From: Fictibacillus halophilus
GTDB taxonomy: Bacteria > Bacillota > Bacilli > Bacillales > Fictibacillaceae
Direction of reading: 5' to 3'
NCBI RefSeq assembly: GCF_016401385.1
Contig: NZ_JAEACF010000001.1
Location: forward strand, 2,666,001-2,730,000
Length of the DNA: 64,000 bases
In this document: positions 6,955 to 15,637 of the stretch, piece by piece
Layout: every line of letters starts with the position of its first letter
How positions within the stretch are numbered: the stretch's first letter is position 1
The notes under the pieces: generated by a model
The model's input: only the letters and a program-made list of their open reading frames with translations
Databases searched by the model: none
Told to the model about the DNA's origin: nothing
Program-made: the position numbers and the translations under genes

Positions 6955-7785
6955 TTAAACTGTATGAAACTTAGATCTAAGGAATTGTTGAGCTTTTTGA
7001 GTATTTAGGGATGTATCAAGAGATAGATAAGGGAACTTTTCTTTTGAAATTTTAATTGGAAAGAGAAGACTATTATCCCATCCAAGCTGTTTCAATCGCT
7101 TTTTAAAGAACGAATAGTAGCTTTCTTTATGTATGGGTCCAGCATGCAAAATACCATTAAATTCAATTTTAGACAACTCAAGAATTGCACTTGATAAATC
7201 ATTTACGTTTACAAAAGTTCTATACACATTTGCCCATGCCTCGATTGGCTTATTTTCTTTTATTTTCTCGATTAACTGTATAGTTCGTTTTTCAATAATA
7301 TGATTCTCATTATCAGCATATAAAGGTCCAGTTCGAAGTATCACGTGATTTGGATGTCTACTAAGAATTAAGTTTTCACCAGCATATTTTCCATTTACAT
7401 AACTAGCTAAGGCTGCTTCGTTAGGTAACGTTCCAATAGAATCGGATTCTTTATAACCTCGAATCCCTTCAACAAAAACAGCATCCGTCGATATGAAAAT
7501 AAGTTTAGTGTCACTCTCTATCTATGATAATAAATTTGCGAGCCCTAAATTATTTAATTGGGTTTCTTCTTCAAAATTCATAAGAGACCAGATTATTACT
7601 TCAGGATTTATTTTCCTAAGTGCACCTCTTATTGATTGTTTGTTTATAACATCGACTTGCACAATATTAGATTTCTCTTGTTGAAAACGTGAGGTACCAA
7701 ACACTGTTAGATTTTTGTTCTCTGAAGCCAATTGGATAAAATTCGAGCCCAAAAAACCTGTCGCTCCTAATACAAGTATTCTCAT
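6955..7785 (-). pseudogene. RmlD-like sugar-nucleotide reductase, broken by one in-frame TAG (cassette gene 11)
   Basis: One frame of about 277 codons runs from ATG 7785 (after AAGGAAG) to the stop at 6955 but is cut by TAG at 7522-7524. Before it is a Rossmann start with GATGFLG; after it come LIFISTDAVFVEG, ASYVNGKYAGE (YxxxK catalytic pair) and a C-terminal substrate domain. The family is dTDP-4-dehydrorhamnose reductase-like extended SDRs. The stop sits where a glutamine (CAG) would fit, so one C-to-T change explains it. Unless the stop is read through, two useless fragments result. Confidence 0.8.
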
Positions 7786-7834
7786 CAACTAAACTTCCTT
7801 TATTAAGTGTTTTTTATGTTTTTCTTCCTCAAAC

Positions 7835-7868
7835 TCCTATTACTTCAACGCACCCGATTGTTAAATAA
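7835..7868 (-). repeat. Cassette site R12, short form
   Basis: Core GCACCCG at 7850-7856 followed by ATTGTTAAATAA, upstream of the reductase pseudogene and downstream of the next, decayed unit. Confidence 0.65.
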
Positions 7869-7913
7869 CTGATTATCAGTTTGTGTAGTTTTTAATAATC
7901 TTAGAGAATAGTT

Positions 7914-8084
7914 TCATTCCTGTTTTATGTCCACAACTAAGATATCAAAAAGTTTATTGTCTATATAGACCAAGAAAGCCCATTTCCCCGACTCGTTTAG
8001 CAGCACATTTGATGGTATATGTGTAATTGTCCAGATGCGAAAATAATCCGACCATCTGCCGTCAGGTTTCTGAAAGAGAACGAC
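7914..8084 (-). pseudogene. Remnant of an unknown gene, start missing
   Basis: An open stretch of about 56 codons without a start codon reads coherently (FQKPDGRWSDYFRIWTI, then WAFLVYIDNKLFDILVVDIK) and ends at TGA 7914-7916. It looks like the C-terminal part of a small soluble protein whose beginning has been lost by frameshift. No family is recognised. It shares the R12 unit with the small cysteine protein upstream. Confidence 0.35.
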
Positions 8085-8138
8085 TCACAAATCAAAATTT
8101 CACTTCTTCCACTGTGGCCTTGCTCGAATTGTTCATCA

Positions 8139-8309
8139 TTACTTATTAGCGTAGTACTTGTTATACACTCTCATTTCACAATCATCGTTATCTATGCATA
8201 ACCAAAGTTGTATCTTTTTTTCGTTCCCGTCACCTTCGTCAGTAGTTACCGTCTTATACCCAATCTCTTCCTCGTTTGTGTTTCCGCACTCATAACATTC
8301 TCTAGCCAT
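8139..8309 (-). CDS. Small four-cysteine protein, 56 residues
   Basis: ATG 8309 to TAA 8139, with GGAG 10 nt before the start. It begins MARECYECGNTNEEEIGYKT and holds CYEC near the N-terminus and two later cysteines (WLC and DDC), a spacing fit for one zinc. Too short for family assignment; zinc-ribbon peptides of this kind are common in Bacillus accessory DNA. It probably shared a cassette with the remnant downstream. Confidence 0.5.
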   Translation of the reverse strand: MARECYECGNTNEEEIGYKTVTTDEGDGNEKKIQLWLCIDNDDCEMRVYNKYYANK

Positions 8310-8380
8310 TTCATTCACTCTCCTATTCTTTTTTTAGATTAAACCAATATTTATTATTATAATAACATAATTATCCAAAT

Positions 8381-8505
8381 CGCATTTAATCCTTCTTAAA
8401 GTGACCTGCATCGTTAGTTTAAGTACATTTCTTCACAATCTCTTCCTAATTCACCATATATCATTAATTTCTTTATTCAACAATCCTGCTCGTTTGTTCA
8501 ATAAG
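8381..8505 (-). repeat. Cassette site R13, decayed, with a separate first box
   Basis: TTTAATCCTTCTTAAAGTG at about 8384 is the hairpin sequence with its second arm lost, followed by GCATCGTTAGTTTAAG. A well-kept first box CCTGCTCGTTTGTTCAATAA stands apart at 8484-8504, about 60 nt beyond the next stop codon. Confidence 0.5.
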
Positions 8506-8565
8506 ATTACTTCTCTTTCTAGTAAAACAGTCTTGTAGTTTAGTGATTATAAGTTAATCGCAACT

Positions 8566-9155
8566 TCATATTTCAATTTCAAAACCTGTTGGTTTTTGGT
8601 AAGGCACCTTACATTCTTTAAAAACCATTTTTAACTTAGACAAGTCATCAGGTAATGCTGGGGATACAGTATATGTATAAGATTTATGACCTCTAGATCC
8701 TCCCCCACCATCAGTTTGGCATTCATAATCTGTTTCGCCATCTTTAATTGAAAGAGTAAAAAAGTTATGTTTGGGAAAAGCATTCTCATCAATTTCCCTA
8801 TCAATGTTAAAATGAACGACACTAGCATTTTCAAACTGACGCACAAAAGTTACCGCATAAAACACATTGTCTTTTTCAAATGATTTAATATTGGTATATT
8901 CTTAATAAATCCCTTTGGCTCTATAAGAGGTTTATACATGTCTTCACTTAAAAAATGTGCAAATATACTATTTAAGAAATCTTCATAAAGATCATTTTCT
9001 TCACACCAAGCTAAAATATGCTGCTTTGTTGGGAAACCTGGATTATTATTTGATAGTACTTTCCGTTGTTTAATTAGTTCACAGATTTGTTGATTGGTGG
9101 CTTCTATTCGTTCGTTATAAAAATCTGTTGGTGGTTCAAATGGCATTCGTTTCAT
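8566..9155 (-). pseudogene. Unknown protein gene split by a frameshift (cassette gene 13)
   Basis: ATG 9155 stands 8 nt after GGAGG. The first frame runs from MKRMPFEPPTDFYNERIEAT to about residue 90 and then ends in a foreign tail; the second frame continues from about 8890 (KSFEKDNVFYAVTFVRQFEN) to the stop at 8566. Joined, they give about 195 residues, a length that fits one gene. The second half has a glycine stretch (TDGGGGSRGHKSYTYTV). No family is recognised. A single frameshift near 8890 is the simplest reading; two overlapping genes are less likely. Confidence 0.55.
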
Positions 9156-9284
9156 ATTCATTTCCTCCAATATTCTATATTCCAACTTACTTGAAGTTAA
9201 GAGAATAAAAACTACCAATTCCTATTATTAAGATTACCATAATTTTGAATTTAAGACTTAGTAAAACTATATCTAATTTCAATT

Positions 9285-9314
9285 ACTCAACAATCTGGCC
9301 CGTTTGTTGAATAA
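9285..9314 (-). repeat. Cassette site R14, last box before core DNA
   Basis: CAATCTGGCCCGTTTGTTGAATAAC matches the first-box consensus. Conserved core chromosome (minJ) begins about 120 nt further on, so this may mark the edge of the array. Confidence 0.6.
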
Positions 9315-9437
9315 CAGGAATAAAAAAAGACTCACATTAAATGAGCCCTTAAATAAAAATTATTGCGATTCCGATAAATTATGAAAAATGATTCCAGCGA
9401 ATTTTGAACAGATTCCGATTAATTATGAAAAATTACA

Positions 9438-10637
9438 TCAATCCCCAACAGCAGCATTCCGATCCACTACATCATGGACGAGCAGTACACCAAGCTGGTG
9501 GTGTTCGTTTTGGTAGAGTGATCCTTGAACGAATCGAATCTCACCATTCAGATTAAGAACTTCAAGTTTGCAATATGCAGCGTTGATTTGGAGGGCTCGG
9601 TATAAACTTGATTCTTGTGAAAGTGTGACTCCATTTACTTTCACAATGACTTCGCCAATCTTTAATCCCATCTTTGCAGCAGGTGTTCCTGGCACTACTG
9701 AAAGAATCATAACTCCCTGATCTCTTGGTACAAAGTGCGATGGTCTCGTGTCATCACGTTGGCTCGTTACGAGTGTAATGAGCTCTCGTCCTGCAAGACC
9801 GGCTGCGATTGCTATAGCAATTAATAGCGGTAAATTATAAAAATGACCCACTGCTGCAATACCAGTTACGATAAATCCTAAAATCAAAACTTGTCTGCCT
9901 AGATGTTTAATCGCTTCTTCTGGCAGTGTATGTGTGACTAACTGGCGATATCCAATGGCAAACGGTACAAGGAAGAATGAGAATCCTATTGCGCCCATCG
10001 GAAACAATGGCCACCAATCTAATACAGGAATAGAGCCTACAGGAAGAACTAAAAACTGTGGAACAATCCAAAATCTCGTAGCTTCATGTGCTCCAATATA
10101 ATGACCCCGTTTACCTTTGAACAGTCGAGGCGAAGTGCGATCTGCACCTTTCCATATGACCAGTATTCCTTCTTGAATTAAAAGAACACCAATAATGACC
10201 GCCAATGAATCAAGCGGCGTTTTCTGAACATCCACAATCCATTGATCTACAAAAGAAATGCCAAGTTGAAATTTCGGAAGCAACAGACCGACGACTGCCG
10301 ATAAACTTACAGCGTATGCAGGGTTCATAAACCTTGTTTTAAACGTTAAGCCTAAAGCAAGATAAACGACCCCAATTAAGGCAATCATCCCAAGCGGCAA
10401 TGTAATACCAGCTGCCACAAAGATTACAGAACCGATGAGTCCAATCAGAATGCCTGGCAGCAATGAAAATATTAAATTATCAATAACAGGGTGCACGCGC
10501 ACTTTAAATTCTTTTCTCTCTCGTTTCACACGTTTTAATCCAATTAAGAAAGCAACAAGAATAAAACCGTAAAAAAGCGGGTGTAAAAAAAGCAGCAGCA
10601 TGCCCTGAAGTAATTCTTTCACAAAGGTGTCTGTCAT
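9438..10637 (-). CDS. minJ: MinJ-like division topology protein (membrane plus PDZ)
   Basis: 399 residues. Several hydrophobic segments fill residues 1-290; the remainder is a PDZ domain (DQGVMILSVVPGTPAAKMGL, then IGEVIVKVNGV). Length, layout and position next to ctpB match B. subtilis MinJ (YvjD), which links DivIVA to MinD at the poles and septum. The ATG start overlaps the stop of the small DUF4083 gene by 4 nt, so the two are probably coupled in translation. B. subtilis has swrA in this neighbourhood; I see none here. Confidence 0.85.
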   Translation of the reverse strand: MTDTFVKELLQGMLLLFLHPLFYGFILVAFLIGLKRVKRERKEFKVRVHPVIDNLIFSLLPGILIGLIGSVIFVAAGITLPLGMIALIGVVYLALGLTFKTRFMNPAYAVSLSAVVGLLLPKFQLGISFVDQWIVDVQKTPLDSLAVIIGVLLIQEGILVIWKGADRTSPRLFKGKRGHYIGAHEATRFWIVPQFLVLPVGSIPVLDWWPLFPMGAIGFSFFLVPFAIGYRQLVTHTLPEEAIKHLGRQVLILGFIVTGIAAVGHFYNLPLLIAIAIAAGLAGRELITLVTSQRDDTRPSHFVPRDQGVMILSVVPGTPAAKMGLKIGEVIVKVNGVTLSQESSLYRALQINAAYCKLEVLNLNGEIRFVQGSLYQNEHHQLGVLLVHDVVDRNAAVGD

Positions 10638-10813
10638 GTGCGGTCTCTTCCTTTCTCATCTTTCAATTCATCCACTTTTTCTTCAATACGTTTCAATCTT
10701 CTATCCGTACTCACAGCTCGCTTCACTAATAAACCAACCCCAACGATAATGGCGATCAGCACGAGAAACAAAACCAGCTGATAAATAACATCTCCAACAT
10801 TCAATGACTGCAT
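10634..10813 (-). CDS. DUF4083-like small membrane protein
   Basis: Start at ATG 10813, with AAAGGGG 10 nt before it; 59 residues. One N-terminal helix (VIYQLVLFLVLIAIIVGVGL) is followed by a charged coiled segment (RRLKRIEEKVDELKDEKGRD). This is the layout of DUF4083 proteins of Bacillus, whose role is not known. The stop codon overlaps the minJ start in ATGA, which suggests a joint operon and perhaps a joint role at the membrane. Confidence 0.7.
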   Translation of the reverse strand: MQSLNVGDVIYQLVLFLVLIAIIVGVGLLVKRAVSTDRRLKRIEEKVDELKDEKGRDRT

Positions 10814-10943
10814 TTCGTCTACCCCTTTTAACATGACAAAGGATTTTATCTCTCAGATCGTTTAATTTTCTGTTTCATTTAATACCCACCATAGAAATTA
10901 TTCAAGGATTTTACTTGTTTTTCGTTAAGAACTTCTATGAATA

Positions 10944-11075
10944 GTTGATTGGAGCGCAAGGTGCGAGACTCCTGCGGGACAGGCCGGCAGGTGAGACACT
11001 TATACGTGAAACGTACGAATGTGGCTCACCGCCTGCCCCGCGGAAAGCGAGCAACCTGGAGCGGAAATCAACCTC
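10944..11075. repeat. 132-bp palindromic intergenic repeat, copy 1
   Basis: GC-rich element in the 350-bp gap between the DUF4083 gene and ctpB. Its ends are inverted (GTTGATT / AATCAAC) and inner parts also pair (GGTGAG / CTCACC, GCAGG / CCTGC). Copy 2 at 28225-28356 is nearly identical over the whole length. Similar GC-rich elements containing GACTCCTGCGGGA are familiar to me from many Bacillaceae intergenic regions. Confidence 0.8.
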
Positions 11076-11111
11076 ACACAAGAGGCTCTTAAAACATCGA
11101 AGCTTCACCTA

Positions 11112-11147
11112 AAAAAAATCCGTAGAGAATAATTTCCTCTACGGATA
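11112..11147 (-). terminator. Rho-independent terminator of ctpB
   Basis: On the minus strand ATCCGTAGAG and CTCTACGGAT pair across a short AT-rich loop and are followed by seven or more T residues. Confidence 0.85.
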
Positions 11148-11185
11148 GTATTCGTGTTTCAGTTGTTTTTTCCTGCCATAATCCC

Positions 11186-12655
11186 TTATTTTGCAAGCAA
11201 TTCAATCGCCGTTTTACGCTGAACATCGTTCTTATCATCACGGATTGAATCGATCACTTTTGACTCCATCTTACCAGCTGTCTTCGTATCTACTTTTCCT
11301 GTTGCTGGCAAGTTGTTCGCACGCTGGAACGCAGTTACCGCAGCTTGCGTTTTCTCATCAAAATATCCATCTTCTCTACCCGTCTGGAACCCTAAACCGT
11401 TCAACATCACTTGAGCGTTCTTCACTTGCTCGTTGTTCATATCAAACTCTAACGCTTTTTTCTCAACCGTGATCGGGTTTGTGTAGAAGTAGTCTGGCTG
11501 CTTTACTTCAAAAGTAGGCTTTACCCCTTTTTTATGAATCCAATTTCCATCAGGTGTCAGCCACTTAAACAGTGTCAGCTTGATGTTCGATCCATCACCG
11601 AGGTCGATCGATTGCTGGACCGTCCCTTTACCGAATGACTTCTCACCAACAAGGTCATAATTTCCTGCCTCTTTTAAAGCTGCAGCTAAAATTTCAGACG
11701 CTGACGCACTACCTTTGTCGATCAAACCGATGATCGGATAATCTTTCTTTTCTTTTAACGTAGAAACATAACGTTCTTTGTTCCCTTTGCGGTCTTCAAT
11801 CTGAACGAATGGCTTTTCCTCAGGGATAATCTGACGAAGAATGCTATCAACCGCTTCTAGATAGCCTCCTGGATTACCACGAACGTCAATAACTAGACCA
11901 TCAATCTTTTCTTTTTCTAACTCAGTCAACTGTTTCTTAAAATCAGATCCCGTTTTTTCTGAGAAAGATGTGATTTCAAGTACACCGATTTTTTTCCCTT
12001 TTACTTCTTCAATATCAGAGTAAACGGTCTCGATCGGAATCTCGTCACGTGTTACTTTTACCGGCATGACATCATTGACACCTGTTCGTTTTACACCAAG
12101 TGTTACGATAGATCCTTTTTCACCGCGGATTTTTAAAACGGCTTTATACAGATCTAGTCCTTCAACGCTTTTACCGTCGATCGTGATGATCTGATCGTTC
12201 GGCTTTAGTCCTGCTTTTTCAGCAGGTGAATCTTTGAACGGTGCGACGATCGTTACTTTACCGTCTACCATACTTACTTCTGCACCGATTCCTTCAAATG
12301 AAGAATCGAGTGATTGTGAAAACTGACTTGCCGTTTCTTCATCCATATAAACGGAATATGGATCTTTTAACGTTTTGACCATTCCTTGAATGGCACCTTC
12401 AAGGAGTTTGTCACGATCAACATCTTCTACATAACGAGAAGAGATGATCTCATACGTCTTCTGAAGTTTCGCAAACTCTTCGTCGTTGTCGACTTTCGTT
12501 GCGGTCTTCGGCAGATCGTTTACTTCACCGTTCTGAACATACTTTGAATCGTTTCCAAACAGTGCCATCGAACCATACATGCCACCGGCACCAACAAGCA
12601 AGGAAAGAACAATCAGCAGGGCCAACATTTTTTTATTTACGTTCATTCTGCTCAC
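11186..12655 (-). CDS. ctpB: CtpB-like S41 carboxy-terminal processing protease
   Basis: 489 residues: an N-terminal membrane anchor (10-32), a helical segment, a PDZ domain (about 120-195, GAEVSMVDGKVTIVAPFKDS), the S41 core with the serine region GSASASEILAAA (about 315-326) and the lysine in GEKSFGKGTVQQ (about 337-348), then a C-terminal peptidoglycan-binding domain (about 410-470, QVMLNGLGFQTGREDGYFDE). This is the full CtpA/CtpB layout. In B. subtilis CtpB cuts SpoIVFA in the signalling that activates sigma-K. It lies between the M23 hydrolase gene and minJ, on the same strand. Confidence 0.93.
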   Translation of the reverse strand: MSRMNVNKKMLALLIVLSLLVGAGGMYGSMALFGNDSKYVQNGEVNDLPKTATKVDNDEEFAKLQKTYEIISSRYVEDVDRDKLLEGAIQGMVKTLKDPYSVYMDEETASQFSQSLDSSFEGIGAEVSMVDGKVTIVAPFKDSPAEKAGLKPNDQIITIDGKSVEGLDLYKAVLKIRGEKGSIVTLGVKRTGVNDVMPVKVTRDEIPIETVYSDIEEVKGKKIGVLEITSFSEKTGSDFKKQLTELEKEKIDGLVIDVRGNPGGYLEAVDSILRQIIPEEKPFVQIEDRKGNKERYVSTLKEKKDYPIIGLIDKGSASASEILAAALKEAGNYDLVGEKSFGKGTVQQSIDLGDGSNIKLTLFKWLTPDGNWIHKKGVKPTFEVKQPDYFYTNPITVEKKALEFDMNNEQVKNAQVMLNGLGFQTGREDGYFDEKTQAAVTAFQRANNLPATGKVDTKTAGKMESKVIDSIRDDKNDVQRKTAIELLAK

Positions 12656-12780
12656 CTCGTTTTTGCAGGAAAAGGCATCACACCCTGCAAAGTGCGATGC
12701 CTTCCATTGTAAGAGTCTTTAGGCAACAGCCTGTCTCCTACTTCACTATATGAATAGCTTGTTTACTTTATGTGTTTATT

Positions 12781-13998
12781 TTACCAGTAAGCCGCAGGAT
12801 TTACAGCATTTGTTTTTCCTGCATTCCAAGGTCCTTTGTGAAGTTCAAAGTGTAAATGCTGACCAAATGAATGTCCAGTGTTCCCCATGTTGCCTAGGAA
12901 CTGCCCTTTTGAAACAGAACCGCCTGATACAGCACGGCTGCTCATGTGAGCGTAAACCGTTGTCCATTGCTGCCCACCGATTGAGTGAGAGATGTATACA
13001 ACGTTTCCGTATGAAGAAGAATACTCTGATTTAATAACTGTTCCGTCAGCTGCTGCATAGATCGGAACCGTTCCACCTTGTGCGATGTCAATTCCTTCAT
13101 GCATACCGCTGCTTCTGTTACCAAAACCAGAAGTAATTCTTCCAGCAGCAGGTTTAATGATCATGCCATTACCTGATACAGGCCCCATCGAAGGAGCTGA
13201 ACCACCTGATGAAGAAGATTCACGAGCTGCTTTTTCACGTGCAGCTGCACGAGCTTGTTCAGCACGGAACGCCTCTTCTTGAGATTTTAGAAGTGCACCT
13301 TCGTTTTCAATTTTATGTGCTTCAGCATGCAACGAATCTTCTTCTTTTTTAAGAGAAGCCATCAAACGTGTTTTCTCATCCATTTGAGCTTTCAATTGCT
13401 GTTGCAGCACTTGTAATTCTTTCATTGCGTTTTGTAGGTTAACTAGTTTTTTCTCAACATCTGCCATCTTTTTCTCTAGAAGCTCTTTATCTTTCTTTTG
13501 TTCTTCTAGGAGCTGACGATCTTGTTCTGCAATCATGTTCAATGCTAGAACACGGTCAAGAAAATCACCAAAATCTTTCGAACCAAGAACAACTTCTAAG
13601 TAAGAAACAGCTCCGCCAGATTCATACATAGAGTTAACTCGTTCTTTTAATAGAGCATCGCGTTTATCAATTCGCTTCTGAACAACAGCGATCTCGCCTT
13701 TTAAAACGTCGATCTCTTCTTTAGTTTCTTTAATATCCGTTTGTTTTGCTTGAACTTTCAGATCTGTTTCAGAAGAAAGCTTATCAATTCTTGCTACTTC
13801 CGCTTCAATCGCTTCCTGGCTGCTTTTGTTCTTGTCCAGCTTAGCTTGTGATTCTTTCGCTTTTTTTGCATTTTCTTGTTGTTTTTTCTGGATGCTTGAT
13901 AAAGATTCCGCGTGAACGACGGATTCAGAGTGATACATAGTAAAGGCGCCCAGTGCCAAACTTAATGAAAGCACTGTACCAACCACTTTCCTTTTCAT
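12781..13998 (-). CDS. EnvC-like murein hydrolase (coiled coil plus M23 peptidase)
   Basis: 405 residues. A signal peptide ends near ESVVHA (30). Residues 31-255 are long coiled coils, residues 262-275 a Ser/Gly linker, and 285-400 an M23 domain with zinc ligands His300 and Asp304 (HEGID) and HLHFE at 381-385. All ligands are present, so it should cut peptidoglycan cross-bridges. It follows ftsX directly. FtsEX complexes switch on coiled-coil hydrolases (EnvC in E. coli, PcsB in streptococci, CwlO in B. subtilis), so this is probably the local FtsEX target. That link is inferred from position and layout. Confidence 0.88.
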   Translation of the reverse strand: MKRKVVGTVLSLSLALGAFTMYHSESVVHAESLSSIQKKQQENAKKAKESQAKLDKNKSSQEAIEAEVARIDKLSSETDLKVQAKQTDIKETKEEIDVLKGEIAVVQKRIDKRDALLKERVNSMYESGGAVSYLEVVLGSKDFGDFLDRVLALNMIAEQDRQLLEEQKKDKELLEKKMADVEKKLVNLQNAMKELQVLQQQLKAQMDEKTRLMASLKKEEDSLHAEAHKIENEGALLKSQEEAFRAEQARAAAREKAARESSSSGGSAPSMGPVSGNGMIIKPAAGRITSGFGNRSSGMHEGIDIAQGGTVPIYAAADGTVIKSEYSSSYGNVVYISHSIGGQQWTTVYAHMSSRAVSGGSVSKGQFLGNMGNTGHSFGQHLHFELHKGPWNAGKTNAVNPAAYW

Positions 13999-14067
13999 TC
14001 GTTTTCCTCCCTAACCCCTATTAATTGTTTCGTTTTTCTTGGATCTCTTTATTTCTGCTATCTTTAC

Positions 14068-14961
14068 TTAAATCTTCAAGAACTTACGAACAGACGTTAA
14101 GCTTCCCCAAACGCCGATCACTCCACCGATCAGAATCATCAACAGCGCTAGCTGCGGGATAAGTGGTGTAACTGGCAATAGCTCAATGAATACTGTTCCT
14201 AATTTTTGATTAACGATATCGAAAATGGCTTGATAGCCTACCGTGATGACAACAATCGGAAGTATAGCACCCGCGACACCTAATGCAAAACCTTCAATGA
14301 AGAACGGCCAGCGGATAAATCCATTCGTCGCACCAACGAGTTTCATAATTTCAATCTCGCGTCTTCGTGTTACGATTGTTAATTTTATAGTATTTGAGAT
14401 GAGGAACATCGCTGTGAAAACAAGTCCTAATACGAGGACAATTCCAACGTTGCGGGCAACATCTGTCACTTTAAAGAGTTTCTCGACGGTCCCTTTTCCG
14501 TACTCAACTTTGTTTACAAATTTAAATTTCTCAACTTCTTTTGCTACAGCAGCCGTATCTTGTGGCTTTTCTGTATAGATGATGAACGCATCTCGCAATG
14601 GATTTTCATTTTTAAGGGATGAGAAAGCTTCGCCTTCATCTCCTAGACTTTCAATCAGTTCATCAAGGCCTTCTTCTTTAGATTGATACTCTACTGTTTT
14701 TACCTTACCAAGCTTTTCAAGCTCTTGTTTATAAGCATCGTATCTTTCAGGCTTTTCCGTTCGTTCGATGTAGGCTCTGATCTGAACATCGTCTTCAATC
14801 TGACTTGCAATATAGTTAATGTTCAAAAGGATTGCCAAGAACACACTTACTAATAGCAAGGTTACCGTTACTGCAGAGATAGAAGCAAAGGACATCCAGC
14901 CGTTTCTTCCCATGCTCTTAAATGCTTCTACAAAATGACGCTTTAATGTTCTAATCTTCAT
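14068..14961 (-). CDS. ftsX: FtsX, membrane subunit of the FtsEX complex
   Basis: I choose ATG 14961 (MKIRTLKRHFVEAFKSMGRN); its ribosome site AAGGGGG lies in the end of ftsE, and the two genes overlap by 11 nt. About 297 residues: helix 1 near residues 22-45, a large extracellular loop (50-160), then three more helices. This is the standard four-helix FtsX topology with the cytoplasmic N-terminus. It passes ATP-driven change in FtsE to a cell-wall hydrolase outside, most likely the M23 protein encoded next. Confidence 0.93.
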   Translation of the reverse strand: MKIRTLKRHFVEAFKSMGRNGWMSFASISAVTVTLLLVSVFLAILLNINYIASQIEDDVQIRAYIERTEKPERYDAYKQELEKLGKVKTVEYQSKEEGLDELIESLGDEGEAFSSLKNENPLRDAFIIYTEKPQDTAAVAKEVEKFKFVNKVEYGKGTVEKLFKVTDVARNVGIVLVLGLVFTAMFLISNTIKLTIVTRRREIEIMKLVGATNGFIRWPFFIEGFALGVAGAILPIVVITVGYQAIFDIVNQKLGTVFIELLPVTPLIPQLALLMILIGGVIGVWGSLTSVRKFLKI

Positions 14962-15637
14962 AGCCGTAATCCCCCTTCGCCTCATCACGTACAATTCGGC
15001 CGCCTTCGATGGCGATTACGCGCTTTGTGATCGTATTTACAATCTCTTTATTGTGAGTTGCCATAACAACTGTCGTCCCACGAGCGTTGATCTCTTTGAA
15101 GATGTCCATGATCTCCCACGCTGTTTCTGGATCAAGGTTACCTGTCGGCTCATCCGCGATAACAACGGGAGGATGGTTTACGATCGAACGTGCGATTGAT
15201 ACACGCTGCTGCTCTCCACCAGATAGCTCGTCCGGGAACATGCGCGCTTTGTTTTTTAGTTTTACAAGATCAAGAACTTCCATAACACGTTCTCTGATCA
15301 CTTTTGGCGATTCCTCAATAACTTCAAGTGCAAAGGCTACGTTTTCATATACCGTTAAACGTGGCAACAGTTTAAAGTCTTGAAAGATAACCCCAATCTT
15401 TCTTCGTACTTTAGGAATCTGTCTTTCTTTCATTTTTGCAAGGTTTGTCCCATTAATGATAATTGAACCTTGTGTAGGTTTCTCTTCACGATACATACAT
15501 TTTATAAACGTGGATTTACCTGCTCCACTCGGTCCGACTACATAAACAAATTCACCTTTTTCTATGTAGACGTCAATCCCGTTAAGTGCCATAACACCGT
15601 TCGGGTATGTTTTCCATACATCAACCATTTCTATCAA
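14951..15637 (-). CDS. ftsE: FtsE, ATPase subunit of the FtsEX complex
   Basis: 228 residues. The start is TTG 15637 (reading MIEMVDVWKTYPNGVMALNG), 9 nt after AAGGAAG; homologues begin with the same MIEM. All ABC ATPase motifs are present: Walker A GPSGAGKST, Q-loop IFQDFKLL, signature LSGGEQQR, Walker B VVIADEPTGNLD and the His switch ATHNKEI. It heads the unit ftsE-ftsX-M23-ctpB. Confidence 0.95.
   Translation of the reverse strand: MIEMVDVWKTYPNGVMALNGIDVYIEKGEFVYVVGPSGAGKSTFIKCMYREEKPTQGSIIINGTNLAKMKERQIPKVRRKIGVIFQDFKLLPRLTVYENVAFALEVIEESPKVIRERVMEVLDLVKLKNKARMFPDELSGGEQQRVSIARSIVNHPPVVIADEPTGNLDPETAWEIMDIFKEINARGTTVVMATHNKEIVNTITKRVIAIEGGRIVRDEAKGDYGYED

Noticed and set aside
1645..9314. 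Classical integron with attC sites
   Set aside because: No GTTRRRY/RYYYAAC pair in attC arrangement and no integron integrase in view. The likeness is in layout only, so I describe it as cassette-like.
1645..9314. CRISPR array
   Set aside because: Repeats are separated by whole genes of 200-800 nt, not by short spacers, and no cas gene is present.
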